Assembly (NCBI RefSeq): GCF_013374995.1
Contig: NZ_CP056030.1
Span: 1,768,501-1,832,500 of the forward strand
Source: Pseudomonas eucalypticola
GTDB taxonomy: Bacteria > Pseudomonadota > Gammaproteobacteria > Pseudomonadales > Pseudomonadaceae
Length of the DNA stretch: 64,000 bases
Reading direction: 5' to 3'
The notes under the pieces were generated by a model that had not been told where the DNA came from, did no database searches, and saw only the letters and a program-made list of their open reading frames with translations. Shown piece after piece: positions 44,965 through 54,260 of the stretch. Both the position numbers and the translations under genes were made by a program. Positions within the stretch are counted from its first letter, which is position 1; each line of letters starts with the position of its first letter.

Positions 44965-45762
44965 ATGAAATTCGCCGAGCTGCTGGCCGCTGTCCGTCAT
45001 CACCCCGAGGCCGTGACCATTCCCGGTGAATGGGCCCAAGGCCGCGCGGGGTACGGCGGGCTGATGGCGGCGCTGCTGTTCGAAGCGCTGCAGGCAAAGG
45101 TGGGGCCGGGGCGACCGGCGCGGTCCTTGGCCATCACCTTCGTGGCGCCCGCGCCGCTGGACGCCCCCATCCGTTTTGACGTGGAGGTGCTGCGCGAGGG
45201 TAAATCGGTGGTTTCCCTGCTGGGCCGGGCGGTGGCCGAAAGCGGCACGGTGACGCTGATGCAGGCAAGCTTCGGCGCGCCGCGTGAATCGGCCATCGAG
45301 GTGCCGGCGTTACCCGCGGTGGCACTCAAGCCGTGGGCCGAATCCACCGCCTTGCCGTATATCCAGGGCGTGACGCCAGAGTACATTCGCCATCTGGACA
45401 TGCGCTGGGGGATCGGCGGGCTGCCGTTCACAGGAAGCGGTGGCCGGCAGATGGGCGGCTGGGTGCGCCTGCGTGACGACACCGAAGCGGGGCCCATCAC
45501 CGAGGCGCACCTGCTGGCGCTGGTCGATGCCTGGCCGCCGGCGGTGCTGCCACACCTGCGCCACCCGGCGCCGGGCAGCACCCTGGCCTGGACCCTTGAA
45601 TTCATGCAACCGCTGGCGGCGTTGAGCACCCTGGACTGGTGCCGTTATTGCGCGACCATCGAGCACGCCCGTGATGGGTACGGGCATACCTCGGCGATGC
45701 TGTGGACGGAAGCGGGGGAGTTGGTGGCCATCAGTCGGCAGACGGTCACCGTGTTCGGGTAA
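44965..45762 (+). CDS. Acyl-CoA thioesterase family protein (double hotdog)
   Basis: A 265-residue protein with a TesB-like arrangement of two hotdog folds. The first has GEWAQGRAGYGGLMAALLFEALQ near residue 20, the second MGGWVRLRDDTEAGPITEAHLLALVDAWPP near 165, and DGYGHTSAMLWTEAGELVAISRQTV closes it. It likely hydrolyses medium- or long-chain acyl-CoA in the cytosol. The gene has its own start region 83 bp after the CHAD gene. Confidence 0.85.
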   Translation: MKFAELLAAVRHHPEAVTIPGEWAQGRAGYGGLMAALLFEALQAKVGPGRPARSLAITFVAPAPLDAPIRFDVEVLREGKSVVSLLGRAVAESGTVTLMQASFGAPRESAIEVPALPAVALKPWAESTALPYIQGVTPEYIRHLDMRWGIGGLPFTGSGGRQMGGWVRLRDDTEAGPITEAHLLALVDAWPPAVLPHLRHPAPGSTLAWTLEFMQPLAALSTLDWCRYCATIEHARDGYGHTSAMLWTEAGELVAISRQTVTVFG

Positions 45763-45783
45763 GCGGGGTTGTGCGGCAGCGGA

Positions 45784-45981
45784 TCAATGCGCTTTGCGCA
45801 ACCCCAGCCCGGCGACCACGCCTATCACGCCGACAGCCAGGGGAAGGAAGCTGGCGTCCAGCACGCCCGAGACGATCAGCACGCCACCCAGCCCGATCAG
45901 CGGCAAACCGATCAGCTCGCCGGTATGGTCGGCGTTGTTCTGCCAGTGGAAACCGGGGATGTGGGGCAGGTACTTGCTCAT
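45784..45981 (-). CDS. Small two-helix membrane protein
   Basis: A 65-residue protein: a polar start (MSKYLPHIPGFHWQNNADHT) followed by two close hydrophobic helices (LIGLPLIGLGGVLIVSGVL; FLPLAVGVIGVVAGLGL) and a short basic end. GAGAGCACC before the ATG can serve as ribosome site. Family not recognised; convergent with the thioesterase gene. Confidence 0.65.
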   Translation of the reverse strand: MSKYLPHIPGFHWQNNADHTGELIGLPLIGLGGVLIVSGVLDASFLPLAVGVIGVVAGLGLRKAH

Positions 45982-46026
45982 GGTGCTCTCCTCAATGCAT
46001 TGCGTTGTTGCTTGAGGTAAGCGTAG

Positions 46027-46076
46027 CGCCGGGCGCCGAGCCCGGCGAATGATGCTTGGCTATCGTCGCGATAGCC
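46027..46076. terminator. Two adjacent hairpins downstream of the chemoreceptor gene
   Basis: CGCCGGGC/GCCCGGCG (46027-46047) and GGCTATCG/CGATAGCC (46058-46076) are perfect 8-bp stems. They lie between the chemoreceptor stop and the small membrane protein start, both on the minus strand. No U-tract follows. Confidence 0.5.
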
Positions 46077-46083
46077 GCCGTCT

Positions 46084-47337
46084 TTACAGCTTCAGCTGCC
46101 CGATGGCCTGGTTCAGTTCCGTGGCCAAGCTGGCCAGGTCGGTGCTGGTGGTGGCCGAATCGACGGTCTGTTGCACGGTATTTTCGGTGACGTCGCGAAT
46201 GCTCACGACCGCCCGGTTCATTTCCTCGGCCACCTGGCTTTGCTGCTCGGCGGCGACGGCGATCTGCGTGTTGCTTTCGCGCATCTGCGCCACCGCCCCG
46301 GTGATCTGCGCCAGCGCCTCACCGGCTTCGCGGGCCTGCTGCACGCAATCGTCGGCCTTGAACGAACTCTCTTGCATGAAGTCGACGGCGTCGCGGGTAC
46401 CCGCCTGCAGGGCGGTAATCATGGTGGTGATTTCGTCGGTGGATGCCTGCACGCGCTTGGCCAGGTTGCGTACCTCATCGGCCACCACGGCGAAGCCGCG
46501 GCCCATTTCCCCGGCCCGCGCGGCTTCGATGGCGGCGTTCAGGGCCAGCAGGTTGGTCTGCTCGGCGATGCTGTGAATGACGCCGACCACGCCATTGATC
46601 TTCTGACTGTCCTCAGCCAGGCGCTGGATCATCTCGGCGGTTTGCTGCACGCCGGTGGACAGGCCGGCGATGGACAGTTGCACCCTGTCCACCACCTGCT
46701 GGCCGCTGCCGGCCAGGCTGTCGGCGCTCTGTGACAGGTCGCGGGTGGCACCGGCGTGCTGGGCGATGTGGTGCACGGTGGCGGTCATTTCATTGATGGC
46801 GGTGGCGGCCTGGTCGGTCTCGCTCTGCTGCCCCAGCATGCCATGGCGCACCTGGCCCATGCTGCTGGCCAGGCGGGCCGCACCTTCGTCCAACTGCGCG
46901 GCGGTGCGCGCCACGGTGCCCACCACGCGCTGGTAACCGGCCTGCATGGCGTTGAAGGCCGCGGCCATCTGCCCGACCTCGTCATGGCCGGCCACGGGCA
47001 CCCGGGCCGACAGGTCACCGGTTTTCTCGACGTGCAAGATCACGTCCTTGAGGGTGTTGAGCTGGCTGAGTAGAAAGCGGATCAACAGCTGCGAGGCGCC
47101 GAGCATGGCCAGCATCAACACCAGCACGGCCCCGGCGTACTGGGCGAAGCGCGCTTCGAACACCTGGGCGAAGCTGGGGCCTATGGCGCCGGCCGACACT
47201 GCCTGCAGGTCAGCCACCCGGCCCTGCTGCTCCAGGTGCACGGCGTACAACACCAGCAGCAGGGTGGTGACGAAGGCGACCGCGTTCACGGCCCAGAATT
47301 TGTACTTGAGGGAAAGGTTGCTGAGCCAGGTACCCAT
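46084..47337 (-). CDS. Methyl-accepting chemotaxis protein with minimal periplasmic part
   Basis: A 417-residue receptor. Helix 1 is at about residues 14-32 and helix 2 at about 68-92, separated by only about 35 periplasmic residues ([20 protein letters not shown] onward), far shorter than the 4-helix-bundle or Cache domains of classical receptors. A HAMP domain follows, then the cytoplasmic signalling domain with the conserved hairpin tip ([29 protein letters not shown]). No C-terminal CheR-binding pentapeptide is present. It may sense through the membrane or a partner. Monocistronic. Confidence 0.9.
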   Translation of the reverse strand: MGTWLSNLSLKYKFWAVNAVAFVTTLLLVLYAVHLEQQGRVADLQAVSAGAIGPSFAQVFEARFAQYAGAVLVLMLAMLGASQLLIRFLLSQLNTLKDVILHVEKTGDLSARVPVAGHDEVGQMAAAFNAMQAGYQRVVGTVARTAAQLDEGAARLASSMGQVRHGMLGQQSETDQAATAINEMTATVHHIAQHAGATRDLSQSADSLAGSGQQVVDRVQLSIAGLSTGVQQTAEMIQRLAEDSQKINGVVGVIHSIAEQTNLLALNAAIEAARAGEMGRGFAVVADEVRNLAKRVQASTDEITTMITALQAGTRDAVDFMQESSFKADDCVQQAREAGEALAQITGAVAQMRESNTQIAVAAEQQSQVAEEMNRAVVSIRDVTENTVQQTVDSATTSTDLASLATELNQAIGQLKL

Positions 47338-47421
47338 GGAGGTCTTCTCTGAAGTCGCGGAACATTAAAGGCAAGGTGCCATCATTGTTCCAGAAGACCA
47401 TGATGCAAACGTTGACGTGGG

Positions 47422-48228
47422 TCAAGCCGGGCTTGGCAGGTTGAAGAACGCGCGTGCGCATGCCGTGGTGTGGGCGGCCAGGTCGTCGGCGCTTTCGCCT
47501 CGGTGGCGGGCCACTTCGTGGAGCACCTCAGGCAAGTAGGCAGGTTCATTGCGGCCGTTCTTCGGCTTGGGCCGCAGGGTGCGGGGCAGCAGGTAAGGCG
47601 CATCGCTTTCCAGCATCAGCCGCCCGCGGGGGATATTGCCCACCAGAGGGTGCAGGTGGGTGCCACGACGTTCGTCGCAGATCCAGCCGGTGATACCGAT
47701 GTGCAGGTCCAGGTCCAGGTAGCTGAACAGCGCTTTCTGTTCGCCGGTGAAGCAGTGCACCACGGCGGCGGGCAACCGGTCGCGGAAGTCTTTGAGGATC
47801 TCCAGCAAGCGCACGCTGGCATCGCGCTCATGCAGGAACGCCGGGCGCTGCAACTCCACGGCCAGGGCCAGGTGCTGTTCCAGCACCTTTTCCTGCTGCG
47901 GGCGCGGGGAGAAGTCGCGGTTGAAGTCCAGGCCGCATTCGCCCACGGCGCGTACCCGCGGCTGGGCCAGCAGGTGGCGCAACTGGCGCTCGGTGTCGGC
48001 GGTCCAGTCGCTGGCGTGGTGGGGGTGAATGCCGGCCGTGCTGAACAGCCGCGTGGCGCTTTCGTCCAGTTGCTCGCACAGGGCCAGCGACTGCTCGCTG
48101 CAGGCGATTTCAGTGCCGGTGAGCACCAGTTGAACGACGCCGGCGGCGTAGGCGCGCTCCAGCACCGCCTGGTGTTTTTCGTGGAAACTGGCGTTGGTCA
48201 GGTTGACGCCGATGTCGATGAGTTGCAT
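47422..48228 (-). CDS. tatD: TatD-family metal-dependent DNase
   Basis: A 268-residue TIM-barrel hydrolase. Motifs in order: [13 protein letters not shown] (residue 3 on), [11 protein letters not shown] (about 63), [11 protein letters not shown] (about 96), PAFLHERDA (about 130), VVHCFTGE (about 157) and [12 protein letters not shown] (about 206). The DIGVNL start is that of TatD itself rather than YcfH/YjjV paralogues. TatD has 3'-5' exonuclease activity and takes part in DNA repair. It is not linked to tatABC here. Confidence 0.92.
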   Translation of the reverse strand: MQLIDIGVNLTNASFHEKHQAVLERAYAAGVVQLVLTGTEIACSEQSLALCEQLDESATRLFSTAGIHPHHASDWTADTERQLRHLLAQPRVRAVGECGLDFNRDFSPRPQQEKVLEQHLALAVELQRPAFLHERDASVRLLEILKDFRDRLPAAVVHCFTGEQKALFSYLDLDLHIGITGWICDERRGTHLHPLVGNIPRGRLMLESDAPYLLPRTLRPKPKNGRNEPAYLPEVLHEVARHRGESADDLAAHTTACARAFFNLPSPA

Positions 48229-48353
48229 GGTGTGCTACCTCGGGCCGCAGGCCGGACAGCATAACAGAGCGTGTGAAAGACCAGTAAAGCCAAGAACTTC
48301 AAGACGTTATCGTGGTCTCTTGAGGTCGATCATGAATCAGGCCTGGAACCCCG

Positions 48354-49784
48354 ATGACGCGTCCCTCACTGTTGACCCTGCTGGTACTCGCCTTGCTGGC
48401 CCCGCTGCCGGCCATGGCGCGCCCGCCCGGGCCGCTGCAAGTGGCGCACGCGACCAAGGTCCGTGACCTGGCCGATATTCGCCAGGGCCGGGTACTTCGG
48501 GTGCTGGTGAACCAGAGTCGCAACAGCTCCGGCGAGGTCAAGGGTGAGGCCATTGGTGTCGAATACCACCGGCTCAATGCCTTCGAACAGTACCTCAATG
48601 GCCATGCCGACGGCGGCCAGGCCATTCACCTGAAAATCATTCCCCGCCCCAAAGAGCAGTTGATCGGGGCCTTGCAGCGTGGCGAAGGTGACCTGGTGGC
48701 GCCGGGGGAGGTGCTCGATGTGCCCGATACCCCGTTGGTCAGCGCCAGTGCCCCCGTGCTCGACAACGTACCCTTGGTACTGGTGGGTGCCAAGGGCGCG
48801 CGGCGCTATGCGCGCATCGAACAACTGGCGGGCAAGACGGTGACCTTGCCAGCGGGCAGCGTGGCTGGCGATGTGCTGCAGGGCATCAACCAGAAACTGG
48901 CGGCGCGTCGGTTGGCACCGGTTAGGGTCGAATGGGCTGACCCCAGCCTGGCCGTGGAAGACGTGCTGGAAATGGTGCAGGCCGGTATCTACCCCATGAC
49001 CATTGTCGAGAAGCCCATCGCCGGGCGGTGGGCCCGGGTCATGCCCAAGCTGATGGTGCAGGGCAACCTGCACCTGGGCGCGCCGCGGCAGATCACCTGG
49101 TACGTGCGCAGCGATGCGCCCATGCTGCACGCCAGCATCGACCGTTTCACCCGCATCTACCGCGCGCCGGCGGACCAGGATGCAGCCTTCGCCCGGGTTT
49201 ACCGCACGGCTTACCAGGTGCACAACCCGCTGGCCCATGCCGATCGCCAGCGCCTGGAAAAGCTGCGCCCGGTGCTGCAACGCTATGCACGTGAACAAGG
49301 GATCGACTGGCTCAACCTGGCGGCGCTGGCGTTCAAGGAGTCCAAGCTTGACCCTTCGGTGCGCGGTGCTGGCGGCGCGACGGGGCTGCTGCAGATCACG
49401 CCTGCGGCGGCCCAGCGGGTGGGCGTGGGCAATATCCAGAATGTCGATAACAACGTCCAGGCCGCCTCGCGCTACCTGGCATTGATCCGCAAGAAGTTCT
49501 TTGCCAGCAGCAAGCTCAACGAGCGCCAGCGCATGGCGTTTGTCCTCGCGGCCTACAACATGGGGCCGGAACGAGTGCAAGCCATGCGCGCCGAGGCCCG
49601 CCGCCGCGGCTTGAACCCCAACCAGTGGTTCTTCCAGGTGGAGCGCATCGCCATGGAGCAGGTGGGCATGAACGCCGTGAGCTACGTCAACAGCGTCAAC
49701 AAGTACTACCTGGCCTACGACCGCGAGCGTGACACCCTGGAGCCGGGTGGCGACAAGGCGCGGCGGTTGGCTGCCAACCCCTGA
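48354..49784 (+). CDS. mltF: MltF-type membrane-bound lytic transglycosylase
   Basis: A 476-residue protein with signal peptide MTRPSLLTLLVLALLAPLPAMA. An extracellular solute-binding-like (SBP3) regulatory domain spans about 35-285, and a lysozyme-like SLT domain about 300-450. The catalytic Glu is in LAALAFKESKLDPS (near residue 328), with GATGLLQITPAAAQ and AAYNMGPERV as family motifs. It cleaves peptidoglycan to 1,6-anhydro muropeptides. The signal peptide lacks an obvious lipobox Cys, so it may be soluble periplasmic. Confidence 0.92.
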   Translation: MTRPSLLTLLVLALLAPLPAMARPPGPLQVAHATKVRDLADIRQGRVLRVLVNQSRNSSGEVKGEAIGVEYHRLNAFEQYLNGHADGGQAIHLKIIPRPKEQLIGALQRGEGDLVAPGEVLDVPDTPLVSASAPVLDNVPLVLVGAKGARRYARIEQLAGKTVTLPAGSVAGDVLQGINQKLAARRLAPVRVEWADPSLAVEDVLEMVQAGIYPMTIVEKPIAGRWARVMPKLMVQGNLHLGAPRQITWYVRSDAPMLHASIDRFTRIYRAPADQDAAFARVYRTAYQVHNPLAHADRQRLEKLRPVLQRYAREQGIDWLNLAALAFKESKLDPSVRGAGGATGLLQITPAAAQRVGVGNIQNVDNNVQAASRYLALIRKKFFASSKLNERQRMAFVLAAYNMGPERVQAMRAEARRRGLNPNQWFFQVERIAMEQVGMNAVSYVNSVNKYYLAYDRERDTLEPGGDKARRLAANP

Positions 49785-49931
49785 TTGCTCAGCCGTGCCC
49801 CACAGGGGGGAGTAGTTTTTTAAAATATCGAATAAATCGATTTGTTTTGTCGTTTATTTGCGATTTTATTATTTGATAGGTTGATTAATATGGCGCCATC
49901 AACCGCTGACAACCCTTTCAAGGAAAACGCC

Positions 49932-50368
49932 ATGAACGCTTCGATCAAACGCCTCTTCGTCACCAACGCCGGCCTGGGCTTCACCGTGCTGCGCCTGCTG
50001 GTGGGTATCATCTTCGTCGCCCACGGCAGCCAGAAGCTGTTCGGGCTGTTCGGCGGCTACGGCCTGAAGGCACCGGCCAATGGATGGAGAGCATCGGCAT
50101 TCACCCCGGCTATTGGATGGCGCTGCTGGCCGGCAGCGGTGAGTTCTTCGGCGGCCTGGCGCTGGTCCTGGGCCTGCTGGTGCGCCCGGCATCGCTGGTG
50201 CTGATCGTGACCCTGGTGGTCGCCATCCTCAGCGTGCACATCCATAACGGCCTGTTCATGGCCAACAACGGGTACGAGTTCGCCCTGGCGCTGCTGGCCG
50301 GCACGGTCGCGACCCTGGTGGAAGGCGCCGGCAAACTGTCCCTCGACCGCCTGATCGCCCGGGCCTGA
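49932..50368 (+). pseudogene. DoxX-family membrane protein, frameshifted
   Basis: The first frame (ATG 49932, RBS AAGGAAA) encodes MNASIKRLFVTNAGLGFTVL to LFGLFGGYGLK; the next frame continues MESIGIHPGYWMALLAGSGE to LDRLIARA at 50368. Family members read GGYGLKGTGQWMESIGI, so one G is missing in AAGGCACC near 50069-50071. Restoring it gives an uninterrupted protein of about 145 residues with four membrane helices. The gene is therefore inactive, or the base is a sequencing error. DoxX relatives act in redox or thiol stress. The upstream region is strongly A+T-rich (49810-49890), with ATCGA/TCGAT arms that may be a regulator site. Confidence 0.9.
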
Positions 50369-50378
50369 GCTTGAATCC

Positions 50379-50464
50379 GTAGCCGCGGACCTGGCTGCGT
50401 CACCCACGCCGCGCAGCATCAGGCACATCGCCTGCGCCGCCGACGCGGCCAGGTCCGTCGCTAC
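50379..50464. repeat. REP doublet (inverted pair)
   Basis: A 23-bp arm starting GTAGCCGCGGACCTGGC (50379-50401) is repeated inverted at 50442-50464 with three mismatches, separated by 40 bp. A single related copy is at 16436-16458. This is the layout of REPIN-type mobile extragenic palindromes moved by RAYT transposases. It lies between the DoxX pseudogene and a hydrolase gene. Confidence 0.75.
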
Positions 50465-50580
50465 AGGGCATAGCCGTCAATCAATGGCCTGAATACCCCC
50501 TTCAATGGCCGTTCCCCGCATTGCCCTCGCCACCCGGCTTGCGGACAATCCCTACAGGATTCGCCCACGAGCCATCGCCC

Positions 50581-51390
50581 ATGCCCCAACCCATCTTCTT
50601 CGCCCACGCCAACGGCTTTCCTGGCGGCACCTACCGCAAGCTCTTCGCCGAGCTGGGCCCCGAGTTCCAGGTCACGCACTTGCCTCAGCACGGCCACGAC
50701 CCGCGCTTTCCAGTCACGGACAATTGGCATGCGCTGATCGCCGAGTTGGTCCATCACCTTGAAATGCAGCCGGAGCCGGTATGGGGCGTGGGCCATTCGT
50801 TCGGCGGCCTGCTGCACCTGTATGCCGCGCTGCAGCGCCCTGAGCTGTACCGTGGCGTGGTCATGCTCGATTCCCCCGCGTTGACGCTGGCCGACCAATG
50901 GCTGATCCGCGCCGCCAAGCGCTTTGGTTTCATCGACCGCCTGACACCCGCGGGGCGCACGTTGGGCCGCCGCGAGCGATTCCCTGACCGTGAGGCGGCG
51001 CGTGCCTACTTCGCCGGCAAGGCGCTGTTCCGCCATTTCGACCCCGACTGCTTCGAGGCCTACCTGGAACATGGATTGTGCCCGGCAGGCGAGGGGCTGC
51101 GCCTGTGTTTCGAGGCCGACACGGAAATTGGCATCTACCGCAGCGTGCCCCATGTGCGGCCGGCCAGTACCCGGCAGCTGCGCGTGCCGTTGGCGCTGCT
51201 GCACGGCGAGCAAAGCCGCGTGGTATTGCCCCACCATGCGCGCGCCGTGCAGCGCCTGCCCCACGGCGAAGCCCACCGTGTGCCGGGTGGGCACATGTTT
51301 CCCCTGGAACGACCGGCAGCCACCGCGCACCTGCTCAGGGCCATCGTCGAGCGCTGGCAGGTGGGTGCTCGCCGGGGGGCCTGCGCATGA
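50581..51390 (+). CDS. Alpha/beta hydrolase
   Basis: A 269-residue alpha/beta-hydrolase fold. PIFFAHANGFPGGTY provides the oxyanion-hole region, the nucleophile Ser is in VGHSFGG (about residue 76), and the catalytic His is in PGGHMFPLE (about 240). ATG 50581 is preferred to upstream in-frame starts because the first beta strand begins at once. It overlaps the next hydrolase gene by 4 bp, so the two are co-translated. The substrate is unknown. Confidence 0.87.
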   Translation: MPQPIFFAHANGFPGGTYRKLFAELGPEFQVTHLPQHGHDPRFPVTDNWHALIAELVHHLEMQPEPVWGVGHSFGGLLHLYAALQRPELYRGVVMLDSPALTLADQWLIRAAKRFGFIDRLTPAGRTLGRRERFPDREAARAYFAGKALFRHFDPDCFEAYLEHGLCPAGEGLRLCFEADTEIGIYRSVPHVRPASTRQLRVPLALLHGEQSRVVLPHHARAVQRLPHGEAHRVPGGHMFPLERPAATAHLLRAIVERWQVGARRGACA

Positions 51391-52241
51391 GCAGCGGCGT
51401 GGAGGAAATACGCCTGAGCCTGCCGCACATCGAACTGGCCGCCCATGTGTTCGGACCCACCGACGGGCTGCCTGTGATCGCGCTGCACGGCTGGTTGGAC
51501 AACGCCAACAGCTTCGCGCGCCTGGCGCCCCGTCTGCAGGGCCTGCGCATCGTTGCCCTGGACATGGCCGGGCATGGGCTGTCCCAGCATCGGCCGCCCG
51601 GCGCCGGCTATGGGCTGTGGGACTATGCCCACGATGTGGTGCAGGTCGCCGAGCAACTGGGTTGGCAGCGCTTTGGTCTGCTGGGCCATTCCCTGGGCGC
51701 CATTGTCTCGGTGGTGCTGGCCGGGGCGGTGCCCGAGCGGATCGAACGCCTGGCCCTGATCGACGCCGTGCTGCCGCCGCCCACGGCACCGCAGACCACG
51801 GCCGAACGCTTTGGCCAGGCGTTGCAGGAGCAACTGGCGTTGCCCGCCAAGCGTAAATCGGTGTACCCCAGTTTCGAACGCGGGGTAGAGGCCCGCATGA
51901 AGGGCATGGTCGCGGTCAGCCGCGAGGCGGCCGAGCTGCTGGCCCAGCGCGGCCTGATGCCGGTGCCGGGTGGTTTCAGTTGGCGCAGTGACAGCCGCCT
52001 GACCCTGCCAACGCCCTTGCGCATGACCCAGGAACAGGGGTTTTCCTTCGTCCAGCGCATCGCCTGCCCGGCGCATGTGCTGGTAGCCGCCGAGGGCATG
52101 CTGGCCAAGCACCCGGGCTTGCTTTCTCAGCTACCCTTCAGTCACGAAACCTTGCCCGGTGGCCACCACCTGCACCTGAACGACGAGGAGGGGGCCGCCC
52201 TTGTAGCACGCTGTTTCAATCGCTTTTTCGCCATGCCTTGA
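51387..52241 (+). CDS. Second alpha/beta hydrolase
   Basis: A 284-residue protein starting at ATG 51387 in the previous stop (ATGA). Features: IALHGWLDNANSFARLAPRL (about residue 31), the nucleophile in LLGHSLGAIVSVVL (about 100), and His in LPGGHHLHLNDE near the end. It resembles the serine-hydrolase/MEST-like group of alpha/beta hydrolases. Coupling to the first hydrolase suggests a shared pathway, but neither substrate is indicated. Confidence 0.87.
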   Translation: MSSGVEEIRLSLPHIELAAHVFGPTDGLPVIALHGWLDNANSFARLAPRLQGLRIVALDMAGHGLSQHRPPGAGYGLWDYAHDVVQVAEQLGWQRFGLLGHSLGAIVSVVLAGAVPERIERLALIDAVLPPPTAPQTTAERFGQALQEQLALPAKRKSVYPSFERGVEARMKGMVAVSREAAELLAQRGLMPVPGGFSWRSDSRLTLPTPLRMTQEQGFSFVQRIACPAHVLVAAEGMLAKHPGLLSQLPFSHETLPGGHHLHLNDEEGAALVARCFNRFFAMP

Positions 52242-52342
52242 CTTGGCGCGGGCAAGTGTCGAGGCTTGGCGGGTTCACATGGAAGCCGGGTTGAAGAGGG
52301 AAACACCATGAACCACCGCCACACTGCCACGATGCCCCCGCG

Positions 52343-53155
52343 ATGAATACCGCGACGCGCGTTCCTCGCCTGGTGGCCGGCCTGTTCGCCGGCCTGCTCG
52401 TTTCTGCTGCCCAGGCTGCCGACCTGGCCGAGGTGGCGGCGCCCGCCGACGCCCAGGTCATCGAACGGAAGCCGGCCACCGAGGCCGAGCGCCTGTACCC
52501 CTTGGGCGCGGTACGCAAGATCAGCAATCAGCTGCGCATGGACGCCCAGATCAACGCCCGCGGGCAGCTCAGTTCGGTCACCTATGAGCTGGCACCCGGC
52601 GCGTCGGCCATCGCGGCGCTGGACACCGCGCGCCAGAGCCTGCTGGGCCAGGGCGCGCATGTGCTGTTCTGGTGTCAGTCGCGCGATTGCGGCGAATCCA
52701 GCCTGTGGGCCAATGACATCTTCGCCAACGGCAAGCTGGTGGGGGCCGACGAACAACAGGGCATGGTGCTGATGCGCCGTGCCGCGTCCGGGCCCGACAC
52801 CGTGTTTGCCCTGTACGCCATCAACCGCGGCAGCCGCCGGCCTTACCTGCACGTGGAGCAATTCGTGGCGGCCACGCCGCTGGGCACGGTCTTGCCGACG
52901 CCCGGCACGGTACTGCGCGAATTGCGCAGCACCGGCCGCCTGGACTACCCCGACCTGGGCAGCGCGCCGCCGCCCGCCGACTGGGTGGTGTTGCTGGCGC
53001 GCAGCCTGAACCAGGACAGCACCCTGCGCGTCACGCTCGCCGGGCCGGCCGCCGAGCCCTGGCGCCAGGCGCTGGTGGCCCAGGGCGTGCGTGCCGCGCG
53101 CCTGGAACTGGGCGACCCGGCCAAGAGCGGCCTGCACATCGACCTGATTCGCTGA
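52343..53155 (+). CDS. DUF4892 exported protein
   Basis: A 270-residue protein with signal peptide MNTATRVPRLVAGLFAGLLVSAAQA. It has the DUF4892 pattern: YPLGAVRKISNQLRMDAQIN near 50, HVLFWCQSRDCGESSLWAND near 108 with a Cys pair that may form a disulfide, and VLYAINRGSRRPYLHVEQF-like strands. Periplasmic or outer-membrane associated; function unknown. It is followed 14 bp later by the AI-2E family permease gene. Confidence 0.82.
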   Translation: MNTATRVPRLVAGLFAGLLVSAAQAADLAEVAAPADAQVIERKPATEAERLYPLGAVRKISNQLRMDAQINARGQLSSVTYELAPGASAIAALDTARQSLLGQGAHVLFWCQSRDCGESSLWANDIFANGKLVGADEQQGMVLMRRAASGPDTVFALYAINRGSRRPYLHVEQFVAATPLGTVLPTPGTVLRELRSTGRLDYPDLGSAPPPADWVVLLARSLNQDSTLRVTLAGPAAEPWRQALVAQGVRAARLELGDPAKSGLHIDLIR

Positions 53156-53169
53156 GGAGCCGCGCCGCC

Positions 53170-54225
53170 GTGATGTTCAACAATGACCGCCTGCTGGTAC
53201 AGATCATCCTGCTGGTGCTGTTGGGTGCCTGCCTGTGGGTGCTGGCCCCGTTCATCTCGGCGCTGCTGTGGGGGGCCATCCTGGCCTACGCCAGCTGGCC
53301 GCTGATGCGCCTGTTGACCCGCTGGCTGAACGGGCGGGAGACCCTGGCAGCCAGTATCCTCACCCTGGGCTGGATATTGCTGGTGATCCTGCCGCTGGTG
53401 TGGCTGGGTTTCAACCTGGCCGACCATATTCGCGATGCCATCGCCTTTGTTCGCGATGTACAGGTGGACGGCTTGCCCGCGGCCCCCGACTGGCTGGTGT
53501 CGGTGCCGTTGGCCGGCCCGCGCCTGGCTGCCTGGTGGGACACCCTCGACCAGCAAGGCGCGGCGCTGATGGTCAGCGTCAAGCCTTACCTGGGGCAGGT
53601 GGGCAACTGGTTGCTGGCGCGCAGCGCCCAGATCGGCGGCGGTATCCTGGAACTGACCCTGAGCCTGGTGTTCGTGTTCTTCTTCTACCGCGACGGCCCG
53701 CGCCTGGCCGCCTTCGTGCTGCGCCTGCTGGAGCGGCTGGTGGGCGAGCGTGCCGAGTACTACCTGGAGCTGGTGGCCGGCACGGTGCAGCGGGTGGTCA
53801 ATGGCGTCATCGGCACGGCGGCGGCCCAGGCGGTGCTGGCGCTCATCGGTTTTCTCATCGCGGGCATCCCCGGGGCATTGGTGCTGGGCATCGTCACCTT
53901 CCTGCTCAGCCTGATTCCCATGGGGCCGCCCCTGGCCTGGATACCCGCCACGGCCTGGCTGGTGTGGAAGAGCGAATACGGCATGGCGGTTTTTCTGGGG
54001 GTGTGGGGCACGTTCATCATCAGCGGCGTGGACAATGTGCTCAAGCCTTACCTGATCAGCCGGGGCGGCGACTTGCCGTTGGTGATCGTGTTGCTGGGGG
54101 TGTTCGGGGGCCTGCTGGCCTTCGGCTTCATCGGCCTGTTCATTGGCCCGACGTTGCTGGCCATTGGCTACAGCCTGTTGCTGGACTGGACCCGCAGCAG
54201 CCATGGCGGTGCCAACAGGGCCTGA
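53170..54225 (+). CDS. AI-2E-family (PerM/TqsA-like) membrane permease
   Basis: A 351-residue protein with about eight membrane helices. Visible are the N-terminal pair (VQIILLVLLGACLWVLAPFI), the large loop with PDWLVSVPLAGPRLAAWWDT, and the C-terminal cluster with GPPLAWIPATAWLVWKSEYG and DNVLKPYLISRGGDLPLVIV. The family includes TqsA, which exports autoinducer-2, and many proton- or sodium-coupled transporters; the substrate here is unknown. A terminator hairpin follows. Confidence 0.88.
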   Translation: MMFNNDRLLVQIILLVLLGACLWVLAPFISALLWGAILAYASWPLMRLLTRWLNGRETLAASILTLGWILLVILPLVWLGFNLADHIRDAIAFVRDVQVDGLPAAPDWLVSVPLAGPRLAAWWDTLDQQGAALMVSVKPYLGQVGNWLLARSAQIGGGILELTLSLVFVFFFYRDGPRLAAFVLRLLERLVGERAEYYLELVAGTVQRVVNGVIGTAAAQAVLALIGFLIAGIPGALVLGIVTFLLSLIPMGPPLAWIPATAWLVWKSEYGMAVFLGVWGTFIISGVDNVLKPYLISRGGDLPLVIVLLGVFGGLLAFGFIGLFIGPTLLAIGYSLLLDWTRSSHGGANRA

Positions 54226-54227
54226 GA

Positions 54228-54249
54228 CGGGCAGCCCAAAGGCTGCCCG
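54228..54249. terminator. Hairpin between convergent genes (AI-2E permease and EF-hand protein)
   Basis: CGGGCAGCC (54228-54236), loop CAAA, GGCTGCCCG (54241-54249): a perfect 9-bp stem placed 3 bp after the permease stop and 12 bp from the end of the EF-hand gene. It is suited to end both transcripts. Confidence 0.65.
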
Positions 54250-54260
54250 CGGCGTGAAGG

